NCBI GenBank assembly: GCA_964468185.1
Contig: CAYXTR010000024.1
Location: 12,565 to 76,564, forward strand
Length of the DNA: 64,000 bases
Source of the DNA: JANQFV01 sp964468185
GTDB taxonomy: Bacteria; Planctomycetota; Phycisphaerae; UBA1845; Fen-1342
Direction: 5' to 3'
Below the pieces are notes generated by a model, which was given only the letters and a program-made list of their open reading frames with translations, was not told where the DNA came from and searched no databases. The translations under genes were made by a program, and so were the position numbers. Shown one piece after another: positions 8,473 to 18,010 of the stretch. Positions within the stretch are counted from its first letter, which is position 1, and each line of letters begins with the position of its first letter.

Positions 8473-9569
8473 TGCCGGGTTTCCTCACTCACTTGTTCGC
8501 GCACCTGCTGAAAGGCACGCGCTTGTGCCACCCAGGCATGGGCGCTCGGGTAGACGACCACCTCGGGCGTGTCGATGCCGGCCAGCAACTCCTCCAGCCG
8601 CTCGAAGGGCCAATAGCCACGTTCCGGCCCGAAGTACACAATCGGCAATGTCGGTTTGGAGGCAACGCGGTCGCATATCTTCTGGGCGCGCTCGGTCCAC
8701 CAGAGATTGCGCTCGGGAGGCTGGGCATGTGACATCACGACAAAACGGACATCGCAAGTTGCCTCCACGGCCCATCCCAGATTCTCCGCCCGGCCATACC
8801 AGGTGTCGTCGAGTTGAGGCGACTTCGCACTCACGGCAAAGCCCGGATACCACCAAACCTGGACGTGCGCGGGCAACATACGCAGGCCACGCTTGAGTCG
8901 ATCAAAGTCGACTTCCGCCGCTCCGGTCCAGAAGCATGGCTTGGAAGGATCGCCGGCCTTGCCCTCAAGTGCCGTTTCGTTTTCAAGAACAACGCGTTTT
9001 TCACCGGTCACGTGCGCGAGACGCTCCACCTCTGCGGCGATCTTGCCCCACCCCTGCAAATCGTCGAAGCGCCGCGAGTATCCAACGTAGCCAGCGGTCT
9101 TGAGCCCGGGAATGATCGTCATGTCAGGCACACGCCGCTTCAGTTCAACATACATTCTGGCTCGGCCGATCCGGGTGGTTACGATGGCGGTGTCGGTCAC
9201 ATCCTTCCAGATCAGCAGTCCTTCAACCGCGTTTTCTACTTCATCCCGCGTGCCGCGGTTAACCTCCAGCCACGGCACGATCTTCAGCCGCTTGAGCGAG
9301 TCGGCAAGCTCTCGAGCGGGTTGTGTGGAGCAATCGGCGGCCCGGTGCGCATCAGGCGACTGCTGATCGGCCGCATGAAGCAGCAGGGATCCGGCGGCCA
9401 TCAGTCCCAGTGAGGCAATCAGCAGTGATCGTTCGCCGCGCCCCCTCCCGGCAAGCAGGAATCGGACGGCTAGCGATGCATGGGGAAGAATGACGCCGCT
9501 TGCGAGTCTTTCGCGAGCGAGTCTTCGCAAAGTCAATTCTCCTAAGGGTTTGCGTCGTGAGTTCGACAC
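8469..9569 (-). CDS. Conserved-looking anchored protein of unknown function in polysaccharide cluster
   Basis: I do not recognise this 366-residue protein. A GTG start at 9569 is used. A single hydrophobic segment at about residues 45-65 (LLIASLGLMAAGSLLLHAA) follows a very basic N-terminus, which suggests an uncleaved anchor with the rest outside the cytoplasm. The body is rich in Trp, Arg and Glu with alternating strand/helix character (for example AAEVERLAHVTGEKRVVLENE and WTGAAEVDFDRLKRGLR) resembling a TIM-barrel glycosidase-like fold, but no catalytic motif is certain. Its stop overlaps the flippase start by four bases, tying it to exopolysaccharide export. Confidence 0.6.
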   Translation of the reverse strand: MSNSRRKPLGELTLRRLARERLASGVILPHASLAVRFLLAGRGRGERSLLIASLGLMAAGSLLLHAADQQSPDAHRAADCSTQPARELADSLKRLKIVPWLEVNRGTRDEVENAVEGLLIWKDVTDTAIVTTRIGRARMYVELKRRVPDMTIIPGLKTAGYVGYSRRFDDLQGWGKIAAEVERLAHVTGEKRVVLENETALEGKAGDPSKPCFWTGAAEVDFDRLKRGLRMLPAHVQVWWYPGFAVSAKSPQLDDTWYGRAENLGWAVEATCDVRFVVMSHAQPPERNLWWTERAQKICDRVASKPTLPIVYFGPERGYWPFERLEELLAGIDTPEVVVYPSAHAWVAQARAFQQVREQVSEETRQ

Positions 9570-9716
9570 GAAAGCCTGCTACTTTCCCATACTTATCGGC
9601 CGATGTGGCGCGCTCCCCGCAGGTTGCCGCCGCAAGCCAGCCGCAGGCTAGCCGCGAATCGTAATTATTACGCGAGTGGACCGTGCCAGTTCAGTGGCGA
9701 TTTCACGTCTTCGTTG

Positions 9717-11519
9717 TCAGTTGCCGGCCTTGGTGGCGTCCTGGGTGAGCTTGTTCAGCTCGAGGTTCACGCGCTGCGTAACGTGCTGGACGGCGGCCTC
9801 GGGCGGGAGGATCTCCTTGTCTTCCGTGCCGCGAACGGTCACCTCGACGCCGCCGGCCTGCAGGCTCTTCTTGCCGACGACCACCCGCAGGGGGATGCCG
9901 ATGAGGTCGGCGTCCTTGAATTTGAAGCCGGCCCGCTCGTCGCGGTCGTCGAGGAGCACATCGATGTCGTTGGCGACCAGTTTGTCGTGAATCTCCTGAG
10001 CGACGCTGCGGGCCTCGTTGTCGCGGGGGTCGAGCGCGATCACGAGTACCTCGAACGGGGCGATCGACACTGGCCAGATGATCCCGCTACTATCATGATT
10101 GGCTTCAATGGCGGCTGCCATGATGCGATTCACGCCGATGCCGTAGCAGCCCATGATCAGCGGGCGGGCTTTTCCGTTCTGATCGAGGTAGGTGGCGCCC
10201 ATGGCGTCGCTGTACTTGGTGCCGAGCTTGAAGACGTGACCGATTTCGATGGCCGTCCGCAAGTGGATCGTGCTGTTGGTTTCCTCGACCCGGTCGCCCT
10301 CTTGCACGTTGCGGATGTCGGTGACGAGGACCTTGTCGTCCTTGAGCGGAAAATCGCGCCCCGGGTTTACGCCGGTGACGTGGTAATCGGTCTTGTTCGC
10401 GCCGGTGGCGGCGTTTTTCATAGGGGCGACGTCACGGTCAACAATGAGGTTGTCGATGCGGCCGATCAGGCCCTGCGGGCCAGCGAAGCCGACTTCGGCG
10501 TTGGTGACTTCCTTGATGGTGGCGGGATCGGCCAACTCCAACTGTACGCCGGCGGCCTTGGCGAGCTTGAACTCATTGAGTTCATGATCGCCGCGGACGA
10601 GGGCGACCACGCAGCGTGGTTTCTTTTGGGGGGTTTCGGCACTGGCGGGCAGGACCTCGGTGTAGACGAGCGTCTTGATCATCTGTCGTGGCTCGGTACC
10701 GAGGACCTGACAGACGTCCTCGACCTTGCCGGCACCGGGTGTATGGACCTCCTGGATTTCCGCGAGTGGTTGATCTTCCGGCGGTGGAAGCGGTGCCGCA
10801 GAGGCGCGTTCCAGATTGGCCGCGTACTTTCCGTCTTCGCTGATCGCGACGAGGTCCTCGCCGGCGTCGGTGAGGACCATGAACTCATGAGAGACATCGC
10901 CGCCCATGGCGCCACTCTCGGCATGGACCGCGGTGTAGGGCAGGCCGCAGCGGGAGAAGATGCGGCAATAGGTGGCGTACATGTTCTCGTATTCGCGGTC
11001 GAGCGTTTCCGTGTCGGAGTGGAAGGAGTAGGCGTCCTTCATGAGGAATTCACGGGTACGGAGCACGCCGCTCTTCGGACGAGCTTCGCCGCGGAATTTG
11101 AGCTGGATCTGGTAGAGATTGCAGGGGAGCTGTTTGTAGCTCTTGAGATAGCCCCGGGCGATTTCGGTAATGATCTCCTCGTGCGTCGGGGCCAGCACCA
11201 GTCCGGTCGCCCAGTCTCCGATGCGGCCGTCGAGCCGCATCAGGATGTCCTGCATTGCTTCGGTGCGGCCGGTTTCCTCCCACAGCGTGGTCGGGGTGAG
11301 GCACGGCATACGCAATTCGAGTGCGCCGGCGCGGTTCATTTCCTCGCGGACGATCGCCGCGACCTTCTCGAGCGATCGCAGGCCGAGTGGCAGGTAGGAG
11401 TAGATTCCTGCGGCCAGTTGGCGGACAAGTCCCGCCCGGAGCATCAGCACGTGCGATGGCGCCGTGGCGTCCTTGGGCGTTTCCTTGGTCGTTGGGATGA
11501 AGAAACTGGACCAGAGCAT
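9717..11519 (-). CDS. proS: Prolyl-tRNA synthetase, bacterial type with editing domain
   Basis: The 600-residue enzyme charges tRNA-Pro. Class II motifs are present: GLRSLEKVAAIVREEM (motif 1), KFRGEARPKSGVLRTREFLMKDAYSF with its arginines (motif 2, split here as FRGEARPKSG and RTREFLMKDAYSF), and GCYGIGVNRIMAA (motif 3). The YbaK-like editing insertion occupies roughly residues 225-390 (IKTLVY, VRGDHELNEFKL, GFAGP). The anticodon-binding domain ends the protein. I start it at MLWSSFF because the upstream in-frame extension is not protein-like. A good divergent promoter lies upstream at 11552-11580. Confidence 0.95.
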   Translation of the reverse strand: MLWSSFFIPTTKETPKDATAPSHVLMLRAGLVRQLAAGIYSYLPLGLRSLEKVAAIVREEMNRAGALELRMPCLTPTTLWEETGRTEAMQDILMRLDGRIGDWATGLVLAPTHEEIITEIARGYLKSYKQLPCNLYQIQLKFRGEARPKSGVLRTREFLMKDAYSFHSDTETLDREYENMYATYCRIFSRCGLPYTAVHAESGAMGGDVSHEFMVLTDAGEDLVAISEDGKYAANLERASAAPLPPPEDQPLAEIQEVHTPGAGKVEDVCQVLGTEPRQMIKTLVYTEVLPASAETPQKKPRCVVALVRGDHELNEFKLAKAAGVQLELADPATIKEVTNAEVGFAGPQGLIGRIDNLIVDRDVAPMKNAATGANKTDYHVTGVNPGRDFPLKDDKVLVTDIRNVQEGDRVEETNSTIHLRTAIEIGHVFKLGTKYSDAMGATYLDQNGKARPLIMGCYGIGVNRIMAAAIEANHDSSGIIWPVSIAPFEVLVIALDPRDNEARSVAQEIHDKLVANDIDVLLDDRDERAGFKFKDADLIGIPLRVVVGKKSLQAGGVEVTVRGTEDKEILPPEAAVQHVTQRVNLELNKLTQDATKAGN

Positions 11520-11551
11520 GGCATCGATCTCCCGGGGCCTCAAAAGCGGGC

Positions 11552-11580
11552 ATTGTGACGTCGGGCGAGCGGGCATGCAA
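11552..11580 (-). promoter_or_regulatory. Sigma-70-type promoter for proS
   Basis: On the minus strand TTGCAT and CACAAT are separated by 17 bases. Transcription would begin about 25 bases upstream of the proS ATG. It is back-to-back with the promoter at 11630. Confidence 0.5.
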
Positions 11581-11629
11581 ACGCCAACGTGTTGGAGTGG
11601 TTCGCGCGGCACGCCGGCTCGTGACAGCA

Positions 11630-11657
11630 TTGCGTGACCGGGCGATCCGCCTACAAT
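11630..11657 (+). promoter_or_regulatory. Sigma-70-type promoter for the oxidoreductase-yidC operon
   Basis: TTGCGT and TACAAT are separated by 16 bases. The predicted start of transcription is about 55 bases upstream of the ATG at 11720. It would drive the three-gene operon that follows. Confidence 0.5.
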
Positions 11658-11719
11658 GCCCCGACTCCGGACCGCGCGCGGGAGCGACCGGATGTGCACG
11701 CGTGAGGGAGCGTTTGTTC

Positions 11720-12778
11720 ATGGCGATTCGTGCTGGCGTGATTGGCCTTGGAGCGATGGGGATCTGGCATGCGGATACGCTGCGCCGGCTGCCAGGGTAC
11801 CGCCTGCACAGCATTTGTGATGTCACGCCGGCCCAGCGGCGATTGGCCGAGAAATCCTATGACGTCGTCGCGTATGCGGCCCGGCGCGATTTTCTGGCGG
11901 ACCCCGAACTGGACCTGGCGGTGGTGGCGACGCCGTCGCACGCCCATGTGGAGCCGGTAGTGGCGGCGCTGAAGGCGGGGAAGCACGTGTTGTGTGAGAA
12001 GCCGCTGGCCCAGACGGAGGTGCAGGCCAGAAAGATGTTCAGGGCGGCCGAGCAGGCCAGACGCGTGCTGATGACTTTTCAGAATCGGCGATTTGACGCA
12101 GATTATCAGACTGCGCAGCGCGTGGTGTCCTCGGGGCGGCTGGGCGAGGTGCGGGACATTCGGCTGATCCGCTGGTGGTGGTCGGACCTGATGCAGACGT
12201 TCGGTACGCGCGGATATGAGTTGGGCTGGCGGACAAAGGCGAGCTTTGGGGGCGGGACACTGCTGGACTTCGGCGCGCACTATTTCGATCAACTGCTCCA
12301 ATTACTGCCGGGCCGGATCGAATCCGTTTTCGGCGATGCGCGGTCGCGGCGTTGGTCCACGGATGTTGAGGATCAGTTTCTGGCGGTGCTGCGGACGGAG
12401 GGCGGCGTGGTGGCGCAGGTGGAGTTTGCGCTTGCGGCGCATGCGCCGATCGCGGTCGAATGGGCCGTCAATGGCAGCAAGGCGGGCTTCCGGTACGAGG
12501 CGGACGGCAGCGCGGTGTACACGCACGATCGGCGGGGTCGCCAGACGACGCGCAACGTGCGGAACGCGCGGGAAGACTGGGAGGCGGTTTATCGGAACCT
12601 GCGTGCTGTCCTGGCCGGGAAAGCCGAACCGGTCATTCGGTCTGAGGAGACGCTGCGACTGATGCGGGTGCTTGATGCGGTTCGCCGATCGGTCCGCAGC
12701 GGCCGCGTGGTGAAGTTTCGCGATGACTTTGCGCCGGAGTCCCGTGCGACTTCGGCTCGAAAAGGCAAACGGAAGTAA
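11720..12778 (+). CDS. Gfo/Idh/MocA family oxidoreductase
   Basis: The 352-residue protein starts MAIRAGVIGLGAMGIWHADTL, the Rossmann GxGxxG NAD(P)-binding motif. The second family motif, VLCEKPLAQ, contains the catalytic Lys near residue 97, and GGGTLLDFGAHYFDQLLQLL lies in the C-terminal substrate domain with the conserved Asp-x-x-x-His pair. Substrates of this family are sugars and sugar derivatives, so the substrate here is open. GAGGGAG precedes the ATG. It is only six bases from yidC. Confidence 0.9.
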   Translation: MAIRAGVIGLGAMGIWHADTLRRLPGYRLHSICDVTPAQRRLAEKSYDVVAYAARRDFLADPELDLAVVATPSHAHVEPVVAALKAGKHVLCEKPLAQTEVQARKMFRAAEQARRVLMTFQNRRFDADYQTAQRVVSSGRLGEVRDIRLIRWWWSDLMQTFGTRGYELGWRTKASFGGGTLLDFGAHYFDQLLQLLPGRIESVFGDARSRRWSTDVEDQFLAVLRTEGGVVAQVEFALAAHAPIAVEWAVNGSKAGFRYEADGSAVYTHDRRGRQTTRNVRNAREDWEAVYRNLRAVLAGKAEPVIRSEETLRLMRVLDAVRRSVRSGRVVKFRDDFAPESRATSARKGKRK

Positions 12779-12784
12779 GCCCAT

Positions 12785-14989
12785 ATGGAAGGTGAAGGCC
12801 GACGCGTACTGACGGCGATGGTGGTCGCGATGATGGTGCTGATCGGGTATCAGCTCGTCGTCCAGCGCATCTTCCCCACGCCCCCCCCACCCGAGACCCA
12901 ACCCGCGAGTACACAGCCGCAGGCGCAACCCGCGATCCCGCCGGCTGGTGAGGGGACGCCCCCCCGACCGTCGACGACCGGCCCGGGGGCCACCGCGCCG
13001 GCAATCAGCCCCGGTACGCAACCGCTACGTCAGTTTTCGATGACCACGGGTGAGGATTTGGAATCGATCGAGCTGGGTGGCGGGCCGGAGGACAAGCTGC
13101 GGCTGCGGCTGAGTCCGATCGGCGGCACGCTCGAGTCGATTGACTTGTGTGCGCGCGAGAAGGATGGGAAGTACGAGTTTCGCGAAGCGCCGGATGTGGA
13201 GGCGCCGTACACGCTGATCACGCCAGTGGTGGAGAGCGACGCCACGCATCGCTCGTACGCGACGTATGGGGTATGGATCAAGGAGTTCGGCGATGAGCTT
13301 CAGCGACTGGATGGTTTCACGTGGAATGTCGTGGCGCGGGATGCTGAGCGAGTCGTTTTCGCGACGGAGCTACTGGGGGCGGATGGCAACGCCCTGCTGC
13401 GGTTTACGAAGACGTACGCGCTCAAGGCGGGGCAGCCGCTGTGTGATCTGACGCTCGAGGTTGAGAATCTGACGGGGATGCCGCTGGATGTGCGGCTGAA
13501 GCAGGATGGCCCGGTTGGCGTAGGTCGTGAGAACGACCGGACGGACATGCGGAGGCTGCTGGCGACGCAGCGCATCGAGGGGGCGGTACACCTGAACAAG
13601 AGTTTTCAGCACAACCAGCTTCAGGAAGCGACGCAGCAGGGAGAACCGATCGCGCTGCTGGTGCCTGAAAAGGGACCGTTTGTCTGGACGGCGCTGGCGA
13701 ACAAATATTTCGGGGTATACACGCGGGCGGTGCCGAAGGGAGATGGACCGCAGGACTTCGTGATTGCGGCGCACGGGCTGGTGGATGCGCCGTATGCGGT
13801 GGATAACCGGGGAGATCTGCTGGCCCGGCTGACGCTGAAGCCGACGGTCATCGCGCCCGGAGCGAAGCGGACGTATCCGCTGGAAATCTACGCCGGCCCG
13901 AAGGACATTGAGCATTTGAAGCCGTTGGGGGCGGCGTATGTTGATCAGCAGGGTCTGTACTACCAGGTTGCGCAATCGGCAGATCGCTACTGCTTCTGCA
14001 CGTTCGGGTGGCTGCAGGACCTGATGGTCTGGCTGCTCGAGTCCATCTACTGGGTCTTCGGCAACTACGGCATTGCGATCATCATTCTGGTGATCATCAT
14101 TCGGGGGCTGCTGCACAAGCTGACCGTGTTTCAGCAGACGAGCATGTTCAAGATGCAGGAGAACATGGCACGTATTCAGCCGAAGATGCAGGCGATCAAG
14201 GAGAAGTACGCCAACGACAAGGTGAAACAGAATCAGGAGACGATGAAGCTGTTTTCGGAGGAGGGGGTGAATCCGGCGAGCAACTTCGTGGCGTTCCTGC
14301 CGCTGTTTCTCCAAATGCCGATCCTGGTGGCGTTGTGGCAGGCGCTGAATACGGATGTCAATTTGCGGCATGCGCCGTTCGATGGGTGGTGGATCGAGGA
14401 TCTGTCGGCGCCGGACGCGTTCTACACGTTCGCCGAGCCGGTGAGCATTCCGATTCTCTCGGCGATTCCGTGGATCGGTGACATTTTCACGGGTATCGAG
14501 TCGATCAATCTCCTGCCGATTCTGATGGGCGTCAGCATGTACCTCCAGCAGAAGTACATGCCCAAGCCGCACGTGCAGGCCAAGCAGGAGCGGGCGGTTC
14601 AGAAAGCGCAGCAGGCGAAATCGGCTGGTGGACTGACGCCGGAGGATCAGATCCGCCAGCAGCGGATGGTGGCGAACATGATGTCGGTGCTGTTTCCGGT
14701 CATGTTCTATGTGATGCCGGCGGGGCTGAATCTCTACTGGCTGTCGACGAACGTCTTCGGTGTGTTCGAGTCGCTGCTGATTCGCAAGCAGATTGCGAAG
14801 GAGAAGGAGCGGCGGGAGCGTGAGGGTCCGCCGGTCAAGAAGTCGGGCCGCGGCCCGGTCGGGCGCTTCATGGATCACCTGGCCAAGAAGGCGGAGGAGT
14901 TGCAGAAGCAGGCGGATGAGGTATCGAAGAAGCAGCCGGGCACGCGGGATCGTGAGCAGCGTGACAGCCGGCGCAAGGGGCGCAAGTGA
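12785..14989 (+). CDS. yidC: Membrane protein insertase YidC
   Basis: YidC inserts and folds membrane proteins, alone or with SecYEG. The N-terminal helix (MVVAMMVLIGYQLVV) is followed by a Pro/Gln/Thr-rich linker, a large periplasmic beta-supersandwich domain (about residues 80-400) and the conserved 60-kDa inner-membrane domain. IIIRGLLHKLTVFQQTSM carries the conserved hydrophilic-groove arginine near residue 440. The tail is strongly basic (REREGPPVKKSGRG), as in ribosome-binding YidC/OxaI tails. At 734 residues it is longer than the E. coli protein. The stop overlaps the GTG of the next gene. Confidence 0.95.
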   Translation: MEGEGRRVLTAMVVAMMVLIGYQLVVQRIFPTPPPPETQPASTQPQAQPAIPPAGEGTPPRPSTTGPGATAPAISPGTQPLRQFSMTTGEDLESIELGGGPEDKLRLRLSPIGGTLESIDLCAREKDGKYEFREAPDVEAPYTLITPVVESDATHRSYATYGVWIKEFGDELQRLDGFTWNVVARDAERVVFATELLGADGNALLRFTKTYALKAGQPLCDLTLEVENLTGMPLDVRLKQDGPVGVGRENDRTDMRRLLATQRIEGAVHLNKSFQHNQLQEATQQGEPIALLVPEKGPFVWTALANKYFGVYTRAVPKGDGPQDFVIAAHGLVDAPYAVDNRGDLLARLTLKPTVIAPGAKRTYPLEIYAGPKDIEHLKPLGAAYVDQQGLYYQVAQSADRYCFCTFGWLQDLMVWLLESIYWVFGNYGIAIIILVIIIRGLLHKLTVFQQTSMFKMQENMARIQPKMQAIKEKYANDKVKQNQETMKLFSEEGVNPASNFVAFLPLFLQMPILVALWQALNTDVNLRHAPFDGWWIEDLSAPDAFYTFAEPVSIPILSAIPWIGDIFTGIESINLLPILMGVSMYLQQKYMPKPHVQAKQERAVQKAQQAKSAGGLTPEDQIRQQRMVANMMSVLFPVMFYVMPAGLNLYWLSTNVFGVFESLLIRKQIAKEKERREREGPPVKKSGRGPVGRFMDHLAKKAEELQKQADEVSKKQPGTRDREQRDSRRKGRK

Positions 14990-15837
14990 GTGCGGCGGCG
15001 TTCGATCCGCAGGATCAGGAGGCGGTGGCCGCGCTGCGGGTGGTGGCCGAGCGGGCCGCACGTGAGGGCGGCGCCGTGGCGCGGCGTTTCTTCCGCACGC
15101 CGTTCGATATCCGGCTGAAAGCGGATCACAGTGAGGTCAGCGAGGCGGACGAGGCGGCGCAGGCCGCGATCGTTTCGTATATTCATGCCGCGCGGGCGGA
15201 CGATGCGTTCGTCGCCGAGGAGGAACTGCATGGCCCGCACGCCAATCTGCCGCAGCCGCGTAACGACGGGGTGTGCTGGATTATTGACCCGATCGACGGC
15301 ACGCGCAACTTCGTCCGCGGGATTCCGCTGTATGCGTGTTCGATCGGCGTGATGGCCGGCGGTGTACCGATTGCGGGGGCGGTCTACGAGCCACAGCACG
15401 ATGTGATGTACGCTGCGGGGGGCGCGCCGGGGATCTTCGTGAATGGTCAGCTAGTGGCTGCACCGGCGCGGGCCACGTCACGCCCGCCGGGCATGAACCC
15501 GCGGCCGGTCGTGGGGATTCCGTCGACGCCGGCGGGTGCGGTGGCGACGATTGCGCATGCGTGGTTGGAGCAGTTCGTTTGTCGGAATATCGGGTCGACG
15601 GCGTTGCATCTGGCGTTCGTGGCGGCGGGTGAGTTCGACGGGTGTCTGTCGGACAATGCGCGGCTGTGGGACATTGCGGCGGGTTATGCGTTGGTGCTGG
15701 CGGCCGGGGGCCGCATGACAGCGCCCCACGGACAGGCCTTGTTTCCGCTGGATGTGGCGCGCTATGACGGGGAGGAACTGGCACACCTGGCGGCTCCGGC
15801 CGACACCTACGATGTGCTGCGGAACGCCGAGCGCTGA
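14986..15837 (+). CDS. Inositol monophosphatase family protein (histidinol-phosphatase-like)
   Basis: The 283-residue phosphatase has all three metal-site motifs of the FIG superfamily: VAEEELHG (Glu), DPIDGTRNF (Asp-x-x-Asp-Gly-Thr) and the C-terminal WDIAAG. Members dephosphorylate inositol phosphates, histidinol phosphate or PAP with Mg2+. The gene starts with GTG at 14986 overlapping the yidC stop by four bases, so translation is coupled. The NF after DGT fits IMPase/HisN types equally well; I leave the symbol blank. Confidence 0.88.
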   Translation: MSAAAFDPQDQEAVAALRVVAERAAREGGAVARRFFRTPFDIRLKADHSEVSEADEAAQAAIVSYIHAARADDAFVAEEELHGPHANLPQPRNDGVCWIIDPIDGTRNFVRGIPLYACSIGVMAGGVPIAGAVYEPQHDVMYAAGGAPGIFVNGQLVAAPARATSRPPGMNPRPVVGIPSTPAGAVATIAHAWLEQFVCRNIGSTALHLAFVAAGEFDGCLSDNARLWDIAAGYALVLAAGGRMTAPHGQALFPLDVARYDGEELAHLAAPADTYDVLRNAER

Positions 15838-16199
15838 GCGCCGGCGGGGGTTCAAATGTGCCAACCGGCCGGCTGGGGGCGTGGCTACCGATAACGCGCG
15901 GCTGTGAGCCGTTGGGCAGCGGCGCAGTCTTTGAAGTGTATCGTAACCGGTGGGTGGAACATGACGGGGCGGGTGACGGGAGCTTCGGCACATGGTGCGA
16001 TGATTGTTGCGGGGGCGTTGGTTTCGACTTTCATTATGACGCTTGACGCACGCCAGCGTGCTTCTTTCCGGATGTTCCGAGAACCGGAGCCAAGTCGGGT
16101 CAGGAAACCGCACACGTTTTTTTTGCATCGAGCCGGACATTTGGAAGGCTTGTAGCGGGTTCCAGTTGGTTCGCGGAAAGGCAAGGAGAAAGAAGCACT
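15838..16199 (+). promoter_or_regulatory. Upstream region of flagellin 1 with a possible sigma-54 element
   Basis: This 362-base stretch has no gene. A run of eight T lies at about 16119-16126. At about 16140 the sequence TGGAAGGCTTGTAGC has GG and GC ten bases apart, the spacing of sigma-54 -24/-12 boxes, but other consensus bases are missing. No convincing sigma-28 site was found. The flagellin ribosome site AAGGAG ends 11-12 bases before the ATG. Confidence 0.3.
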
Positions 16200-17597
16200 A
16201 TGGGAATGACCGTTAACAACCTGACATCGTTGTCGATGTTGCACCTGCTGAATCGGACATCGCAGGCGCAGCAAGAGACCTTCACACGCATGTCGACCGG
16301 CTACAAGATCAACAGCGGTGCTGATGATCCGGCCGGTCTGCTTGCATTGACGCAACTGGATTCGGAAATCACGTCGGTAGATGCCGGTATCGCGAATAAC
16401 CAGCGTACCGACGCGATGCTGGGCGTGGCCGACAATGCCTTGTCCGAGATTTCCAATCTCGTGGATGAGGTGCAGCGTCTGGCAAGCGAGAGTGCCAATG
16501 ATGGGGCACTGAGTGCGGACGAAATCGCGGCGAACCAGTCGCAGATTGACGATGCGCTGGCATCGATCGACCGTATCGTCAGCAACACGCAGTTCAACGG
16601 CAAGAAGCTGATTGATGGCAGCCTCGGCGTCTACGCCACGGTGAGCGACACATCGAAGGTGACGGACGTGCGGGTGTACTCGCGTGAGCCGGGCAGCAGC
16701 GACACGACCCTGACGGTCGAGTTGCAGAGTGTGGCTTCAGTGGCAGCCGTGTCGAGTTTCCTGGCCGCCGATCCGTCCGAAGACACGTCCTTCATGGTGC
16801 AAGGCAAGCTGGGTACGGCGATCATCGAGGTTGAATCCGGCATGGGCGACGCCAGCATGGCCGCCAAGATCAATGAGACCACGGCGCAGACCGGTGTATC
16901 GGCCGGCACGGGTGGTGGCGGCAACGGCCTGGTGCTGTACAGCAAGGAAACCGGTGCTGACGCTTTCGTCCGGACGCAGCTCATTGAAGGTGACTCGACG
17001 TACAAGAGTCTGGAGGATGAGGGCGTCGACGCAGTCGTCAACGTCAATGGTCAGACGACGGCGGTCGACGGCAACAGTGTGGCGTACTCCGGCACGGGCA
17101 GCAGTGTGTCGTTCGAGATCGACTCGTCGATGGCGGCCGGCGACACGGTCACGTTGACGCTGACCGGCGACACGGGTGCGACATTCCAGCTCGGTGTGAA
17201 TGAGCATACGCGCGGCACGCTGGGCATCACGGGCTCGTACACCCACCAACTCGGGACGCGTTCGGAAGGCTACCTGGCGTCGCTCAAGAGCGGTGGCACA
17301 AACTCACTGCTGAATGATCCGGCGCAGGCGGCCGAGATTGCGCGGGAGGCAACCAAACAGGTCTCCTCGCTGCGTGGTCGGATTGGTGGATTCCAGAAGT
17401 TCCAGGTCCGCACATCGATCAATTCGCTGCAGGACACCAAGGAAGGTCTGGAAGCCGCGCGCAGCATCATTCGCGACGTCGACTATGCGGAGGAGAGCGC
17501 GGAACTCAACCGCCAGAACATCCTGCTCCAGTCGTCGGTCCAGATGCTGGGGATCGCGAACCAGCAGAGCTCGCAGGTGCTGTCGCTGCTCCGGTAA
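16200..17597 (+). CDS. Flagellin 1
   Basis: The 465-residue filament protein has the paired D0/D1 ends of flagellin. The N-terminal part includes MTVNNLTSLS, TGYKINSGADDPAGL and TQFNGKKLIDGSLG; the C-terminal part includes GRIGGFQKFQVRTSINSL and ends QQSSQVLSLLR. The middle carries the variable, surface-exposed domain rich in Thr, Ser and Gly. No signal peptide is present because flagellin leaves through the flagellar type III system. A paralogue of exactly the same length follows. An intrinsic terminator ends the unit. Confidence 0.95.
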   Translation: MGMTVNNLTSLSMLHLLNRTSQAQQETFTRMSTGYKINSGADDPAGLLALTQLDSEITSVDAGIANNQRTDAMLGVADNALSEISNLVDEVQRLASESANDGALSADEIAANQSQIDDALASIDRIVSNTQFNGKKLIDGSLGVYATVSDTSKVTDVRVYSREPGSSDTTLTVELQSVASVAAVSSFLAADPSEDTSFMVQGKLGTAIIEVESGMGDASMAAKINETTAQTGVSAGTGGGGNGLVLYSKETGADAFVRTQLIEGDSTYKSLEDEGVDAVVNVNGQTTAVDGNSVAYSGTGSSVSFEIDSSMAAGDTVTLTLTGDTGATFQLGVNEHTRGTLGITGSYTHQLGTRSEGYLASLKSGGTNSLLNDPAQAAEIAREATKQVSSLRGRIGGFQKFQVRTSINSLQDTKEGLEAARSIIRDVDYAEESAELNRQNILLQSSVQMLGIANQQSSQVLSLLR

Positions 17598-17640
17598 CGC
17601 CGGGTAACGAAGTATCGTAACGTGTCAGGCTTTTCGCAGG

Positions 17641-17676
17641 AGCCGGGCGGCTTACGCCGTCCGGCTTCTTCTTTCT
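17641..17676 (+). terminator. Intrinsic terminator after flagellin 1
   Basis: AGCCGGGCGGC and GCCGTCCGGCT form an 11-bp stem with one G-T pair around a TTAC loop, followed by the T-rich tail TCTTCTTTCTT. It lies 44 bases after the stop codon. Confidence 0.85.
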
Positions 17677-18010
17677 TGCGCCGGCGCGGTTGGTTACCGG
17701 ACACGTATGGCAGATCGGGCGGTGCGCCGCGGGGGGGACCCGTGAGGTGACATGACCGTGCGGGCAAGGAGCGCCGCGATCAAGACCCGGATGCGGACCT
17801 TGACCGGATGGGGCCTGCCAAGGGTAGGGCCTGTAAACATGCGGGCCGCGTGCGGGGCTGCGGCTGAAGATCGGACTTGCGGGCGCTTGGGGGTTCATTA
17901 CCGGGCAATCAGATTTTTTTGTGTTTCGTTTTTGCCTGTGGGGGCGGGCGTTTTGGAGACTTCTGACTGACCTCGCGATGGTCCTGCGAAAAGCCTACAG
18001 GAGACACGAC
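17677..18010. other. Non-coding interval between the two flagellin genes
   Basis: I see no gene here. The last part is the leader of flagellin 2, with AGGAG about eight bases before the ATG at 18011. No clear sigma-28, sigma-54 or sigma-70 promoter could be identified by eye, although a terminator separates the two flagellin genes so a promoter must exist. Confidence 0.5.

Noticed and set aside
9603..11558. Long plus-strand open frame of 651 codons opposite proS
   Set aside because: It is the antisense shadow of proS, caused by high GC at third positions. The sequence is repetitive in Asp/Gly/Val and has no domain.
13370..15061. 563-codon minus-strand frame opposite yidC
   Set aside because: Arg/His/Leu-rich antisense frame of a gene with strong homology; no initiation signal.
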